Assembly (NCBI RefSeq): GCF_019649055.1
Contig: NW_026570304.1
Location: 62,001-126,000, forward strand
Source: Paramacrobiotus metropolitanus
Lineage: Eukaryota > Tardigrada > Eutardigrada > Parachela > Macrobiotidae
DNA length: 64,000 nt
Direction of reading: 5' to 3'
Below, piece after piece: positions 58,875-64,000 of the stretch; positions within the stretch are counted from its first letter, which is position 1, and every line of letters begins with the position of its first letter. The notes below the pieces were generated by a model. The model was not told where the DNA came from. It was given only the letters and a program-made list of their open reading frames with translations, and ran no database searches. A program made the translations under genes and the position numbers.

Positions 58875-61800
58875 GTGCCGAGCAAACAGATCGACTCGCG
58901 CCCTTCTCAGCTGCAGCACAGGCACTGTAGTGACTGTACACAGTCAACACGAACACACCGGCATTCACAACTTGACCAACTGTCAACAAGCCAGTCACAC
59001 AATCCCGGCTAGCTCTCCTCTGCCACTGGATCTGGAGGAAACCGGGAGAGGGAGACAGATGGAAGGATGACTTGCTCCTAGGATAGCAGAACAACGACTC
59101 ACCATTCGTATACAGGCACTGTGTATATATTCGTATAAGATACAAGCATGATTCAGCTGGTTCACACGCGCACGCACAACTTCCAATACTGCTGCAACTT
59201 CCGGTCGTTGTCGCGTATGCTGCTCAATACATATGTTAGGATGGATGTTATGACACAGCAGGAATTAATCTTCTTGGTTGAGAAGGCAGGATGACGAGGA
59301 ATGTATGTATATATTGGGAATGCCAGTAAATTACGACTGCGTGTACAATATACAGATGCAGGAGCACATGCGAGAGCAGGGAACGATGCAGAAATGTTTG
59401 ACGCAGTGCGGCGACTAAGATAGAGGAGCATGCAGTAGAAAGGGAAGGAACGGGACAGACGGGACGGGAAGCAGTAATAAGATTAATCATGCGGAAGAGC
59501 AGCCAGCTAACCCAGCTAACTCGGCCAGCGCTAAGCTCCGGCCAAATCCCGTCCCCGCTTCCTTCGCCCGACCCTACCCGGCCTGTATGCATATATAGCC
59601 CCATCTAGCTTCCCGCTCCGCCTCCTTCGCCGCGCCGGCCTCGTTGCTGCGCATGTACAGATTACGCGTCTAGTACAATTATACAACCATCTTCGCAGTT
59701 AGCGGACAGAGTTCCCTTGCCAGTTTATAAATGCTCTGTTGTAAAGGTTCTCTACATATAGTGTAGTGTGCGTGGTAGAAATACGGTAATACCATATATG
59801 TACGTGACTGAGGCTGACGGTTATCAGGCCGGACCGGACAGGACAGGAGCGGGAACACTTTGTTCCTGCCCTGGCAGAGCGTGCGTAACTGAAGACCCGC
59901 CAATCGCCAGTCGAATAGGAATGCAGCCGGCACCAGCAGGCAGTCCTGTAGGGCTGGTGGCGTTGCGCAGCATTGCAGCGATTCAGCCATGGACGATGCT
60001 GATTCGCTCGGTGCCGGTTTTCTTACAACACACCACCATGCAGTGGATCCGGTTTGGATGCTACGGGGATCATTCAAGTAGAGAAGACAGCTGAAGTGGG
60101 CCGACCATAAAGACAGGTCGACAGATAGCTGTGCCATGCGCGGCCGGATTTAAGGAGCGCCGAGCGAGGACGGCACAGGGCCCGCAGGAGCAATTACCGA
60201 CCCAGTCCTACGCACATCCTCATCCACGACGTTGCACAATCACCGACCGACATAATCAACGCTAAAGCGACGCTACCTGCAGCTAATCAGCCAAATTGTA
60301 CATCCCTAAGCCTTTGTCCCTTCACCCTGCTAATTGTAAGCAGTGCCTGGCTTCTTGCACAGCTCCTGCGGCAATTATAAGGATAAGGCAGCAACACCGG
60401 CCGGCCGCATCCAGCGCAGAGGGCGCGATACACGCTCCTGTGAATCAGCCCACTGACTCTCCATTGATCCACGCACGCACAGTATAATGTACAGTACAGG
60501 CATGCCTCCCTATAATTCTGTATTATGTTATATCATGTCATACAACGGCGCACTCATCTTCCTGACCTTTGACCTGCTCCGACAGCACGCTCACCTTAGA
60601 GAAGCCCTAACAAATTACTAATTAATTTAGTCCATTGGACTATTTCTATCGAATCTCAGCCGTTTTAAAGCTGGTTTGCAAAACAAAAATCATTAGTGCT
60701 GCATAAGAAAACAAGGACGCTGCATGTTTACGCAGTTCATACCAGAATTCCACGGTGGGCGATCTTGGGAAAGCTGTTCCGTAGCAGCCGGTAGACAGAT
60801 ATACAGATAACGTTGGTGGGCCAGGTGTGGGTGCGCCTTTTCCCAGAGGGTAGAGAGTCTTTCCAGCCACTGCAGAACAAATGCAAAAAAGAGTCAGCTG
60901 TCGTTTTCTAGAATGAAATAAAAAAAAGTCGAGTATTTCAGTGAGTATCAGGTTGGCTTTGTATAAAAAAGAAGCAGCCGTGCAGTCGCGATGGCTACCT
61001 GTGCGGAACAATAAGGCTTCACGCCACATATGGAGCAGTGAAAAGGAGGACACAGCCACTGCGCTGAGCTGGGAGCTGCGTGCGGCGCAGCCGGAAACGG
61101 ACGACGCTGCAACTGCAGCTGCCTCGGCGGATGCGAGCAGCCATCCATTCCAGCGACAAGGACGTTATTACAGCGTGTGAGCGCCCTCGCCGTGGCTGTC
61201 CATTGCAGCTGCACATGTACAGATACAGACAGGCAGCCTATTTTTTGTTTTGCCGGCCCATTGCCACTGCAACTGCAATTGAAGGCCGGGAATTAAGACT
61301 GCCTGCCTGTGCTGTGCCCCTTTCTCCCGGCCCTCCTAACCTAACAAGTGCAGCGTACATGCCGCTCTCCATCTGCGCCGCGTCCGCTCCACTGCCTGCG
61401 TCCGACTCCGCTGCAGCATGCAGCGCCGGCTAATGCCGATTGCCGGCGACGTGGCATTAGGTCACACTTGACAGTCGCTCTGTACAGATACTGCCTGGCG
61501 CTGCAGCGCCTTCCGGTCTAGTTGCACCCAATGCACACCATAATACTATATATGTGCTTGTACGCCGCGAGTTCATTACGCGCTCTCGCGCCTGCGCTGA
61601 CAAGCCTGCCAAACGGGAAGAGACGGGAGTGCAGCCGCAGTCATCCGTTAGGGAATCGCAGTGCGCCAGCAAGGCCAGGCCAGCATGTACGTGATTTAAT
61701 GATCATGACGCCAGCCGGGCCTACACCATCATTATGCTATCGCCGGGCCGACATTAGCGCGGCGCTGCAGTTCAAGCCGGCACAGTGGAACCTCCGCTAT

Positions 61801-62978
61801 CCCTGTGCTATAATACCTCTCTCTCACTCAGCTGCAGCCGGGGAAACGGACCCGGTCCGCGTTTCACCAGCGCATGCACGTCCCGCGCTGCCTAGGCCTC
61901 ATCCCATCCGATCCGTCGGGAGGAACAACGTGAACGGGATGATAGCAGCGGCGGAATGACACTGCAGTGCCTGTGCAAGCTGCAGCGCTGCGTAACGCAT
62001 TCGCTATTTCCCGGCTGAGCACGCACGCCACCGGCCCGCCAGCTGCAGCTGCATTGTAACAGCCATCCTGTACAATGCACACTGCAACGTCAGCAGCATC
62101 CGTACATATCCGGCTCATTCGGTCAGTGTCACGCCACACGTCGCTGCAAATCCCAGGTGTTTTACCTTGATTTCACTGGGCCCGGCCGGGATACACACTA
62201 GATAGGTATATCGAATTGCCGGGATTCATGTGCACATAGTACTGACTGTACCATATGGTAAACACTTGACGTTCAGGCCTCTTTGCGCAGCTGCAGGTGC
62301 ACAAGACACCCGCGCACCAATCAGCGCCGGCCCCAATTATGCCGAAACAAACAAAACAATTAATTCTGCATGTAGCGTGCCTGTATTTATCGGTCTGATT
62401 CAGCGGCAGCTTGTGCCAAGCGCCGATGGATGTAAGGTCACATATGTGTATATGTATAAGATTAATAATAAATAAATAAAATATGCATTTAAGCATAAAC
62501 ATACACGTATATATATACCCCTTATCAACAGCGGTGCTGTATTATTTTGTTTGACTTGCCGGTAATGCACAAGTGGAAAAGCGGGACTGTAGTGGAGAGC
62601 GGAGCCGGAAGGGAGAGCAGCCGTTGCCGGTGACAGCGAGGGAGGAATGAAAAGGAAGAATGCCGACTGACAATGCGGCACAATGCCGGCATTGACTCTC
62701 ACGGCTGGCTTGTACACTCCTCGTTTAATCTGGCCCAGCATTTAATACAGCCGCGGCGAGGCGTGCATGCGCCCGTGCCCACTGCTGTTCGATTGCATCT
62801 TGCTGTACAGTTAGACGCGGGATATCAGCTGGATGTGGATGGGATGTGGATGGGAAGGCGCCAAGTGCGGCTCATCCGGCCTGACGCGTGCACCGCACAA
62901 AACACGACAGCCAGCGCTGCATCAGCATCAGCGCACACGCTTCCGCTTCCTCTCCACTTTCGCGGGCTGATATACGCT

Positions 62979-63009
62979 GCGAGAGTGTATATGCTATATA
63001 CACTCTCGC
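62979..63009. repeat. perfect inverted repeat, 13-bp arms, 5-nt loop
   Basis: GCGAGAGTGTATA and its exact complement are separated by TGCTA. Confidence 0.9.
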
Positions 63010-64000
63010 TGCGCAGTTGACACAAGGAAAGTAGCTGCATCCACACTCATTCCACCCGGCTCCGGCTCCCGGGGAACTCGGCCTATTACAGTACAGCGCC
63101 GCGGAGCGCGGTGTTAACTCACCGGAAGTCTGCATATATGCAGCGCGTAGCCGTGCTAATCCGAGGCTGCGTTGATCCGGGGAAGACGCTTTGTCAGAGC
63201 GCAGATAATAAGCGGATAAAGCCAAGATTACCGTGGCACAACATCCGGTTAGGCTGACGTACATCACGCCGCATGCACGTTAAGCGGTATAATTAAGCCT
63301 GGTCCAGGGGGACGACCAGCACCGGGCCACTGCAGTGATTCCGGGAACATAGTGCGGCGTTTGACGTCGGTTTAAATTGGACTAATGCGTCGCTTGTCCG
63401 TTAACCTACATTTAATTCCAGCCAAGAACGGCTTGGGACGCATATACGTCGGCCGGATGAACTGAGATGTGATTCTGGGCAGGGATGAGATTGGGGAAGC
63501 GCGGGATAACTGTAATGCCGAGCGGGACAATTCTGGGAGCGGGTGCGCTGCCTTTTATGCCGACACTGGCCGTAAATAAGGAAGAGTGGGCGTTGAGTGG
63601 TGACTTTGTGTGTCGGACAGTGGGCAGTGCCGATTGCACAACACCATGCGGTCGAGCTAGAGGGCACATGCAACATACTGCAGCCGGCTTTGTTCTTTGT
63701 TAGGCTCGGCTGCGTTGACATACATGCAGCATATATGCGCAACTCGCGCGGGATATACGCCAACCAAACGATATATTATTATATCCTGCGCTGCACTGTA
63801 CAGTGTACATTTGTCGCACGACCATCTGCTGCCCATGCGTCGCTACTATCCACATATTGTACAGCTGGTTTCCCTCTCCCAGTTACAGCGCCAGTGGAAG
63901 GCACGCCAGCCTTCCCGCTGCTCCGTCTGGCTGGCATTTGCACTTACGCCGGTTGCATATGCATTGCTGGGATTTATCCCCGCATCCAGATCCAGATCCG

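Larger units (their letters stand above)
57037..64000. other. 7-kb region without recognised protein genes
   Basis: More GC-rich than the other spacers, with many CCGG, GCCGGC and TGCAGC words, and presumably containing the primary transcript and control regions of mir-124. A GC-rich block at 57710-57960 is open on the minus strand but shows no known motif. A TATAAATA box sits near 58867. ACTTCCGGT or ACCGGAAGT words occur near 59198 and 63121, and a 13-bp hairpin at 62979-63009. Short open frames abound but none looks coding. Confidence 0.45.

Noticed and set aside
1-64000. tRNA, rRNA, snRNA or SL RNA genes
   Set aside because: Looked for T-arm words (GGTTCGAA types) and U-RNA hallmarks; none formed a convincing gene. 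A covariance-model search would be decisive.

Overview
This is animal nuclear DNA. Protein genes are split by short, AT-rich introns with GT-AG (twice GC-AG) borders, while the exons are strikingly GC-rich. The gene set is metazoan: Ariadne-2, TINAGL, Ly6, stefins, RPA2, telomerase and a miR-124 hairpin. The trehalose-6-phosphate synthase/phosphatase gene encodes a bacterial-looking fused enzyme. From memory, such a gene is reported in macrobiotid tardigrades, so a tardigrade of that group is my best guess for the source (inference, roughly 60%).

Layout. 1-1087 (-): glycosyltransferase with a DXD motif, cut by the window edge. 2586-5025 (+): Ariadne-2 E3 ligase in 11 exons. 5611-6438 (+): intronless GH16-fold protein without catalytic acids. 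7532-12510 (-): TINAGL-type pseudo-cathepsin in 8 exons. 16618-17973 (+): RidA-family protein with a signal peptide. 19675-23345 (+): TPS-TPP. 24165-29009 (-): Ly6/three-finger protein whose 4.2-kb second intron holds, on the opposite strand, a POT1-like OB-fold gene (24832-27377). 30304-33648: pogo/Tigger-like DNA transposon with about 230-bp terminal inverted repeats. 34013-34709 (-): secreted glycine-rich peptide. 37092-37943 (+): thioredoxin. 39075-40260 and 41181-42505 (-): two stefins. 43130-45490 (+): RPA2. 46639-50431 (+): a complete-looking TERT without a TEN domain. 53445-56496 (+): membrane protein with a VWC domain and a PPxY tail. 56497-64000: no protein gene seen, but a miR-124 hairpin at about 56958-57036 (-).

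Themes. Three single-stranded-DNA or telomere-related genes (POT1-like, RPA2, TERT) lie within 26 kb, with RPA2 and TERT adjacent on one strand. TPS-TPP and thioredoxin could serve desiccation or stress tolerance. Three products look like enzyme folds used for other jobs: the GH16-like protein, the Ser-for-Cys TINAGL and the secreted RidA. Five long perfect inverted repeats of unrelated sequence are scattered through introns and spacers. Exon borders were read by eye from splice consensus, phase and family similarity. No alignment or RNA evidence was available.
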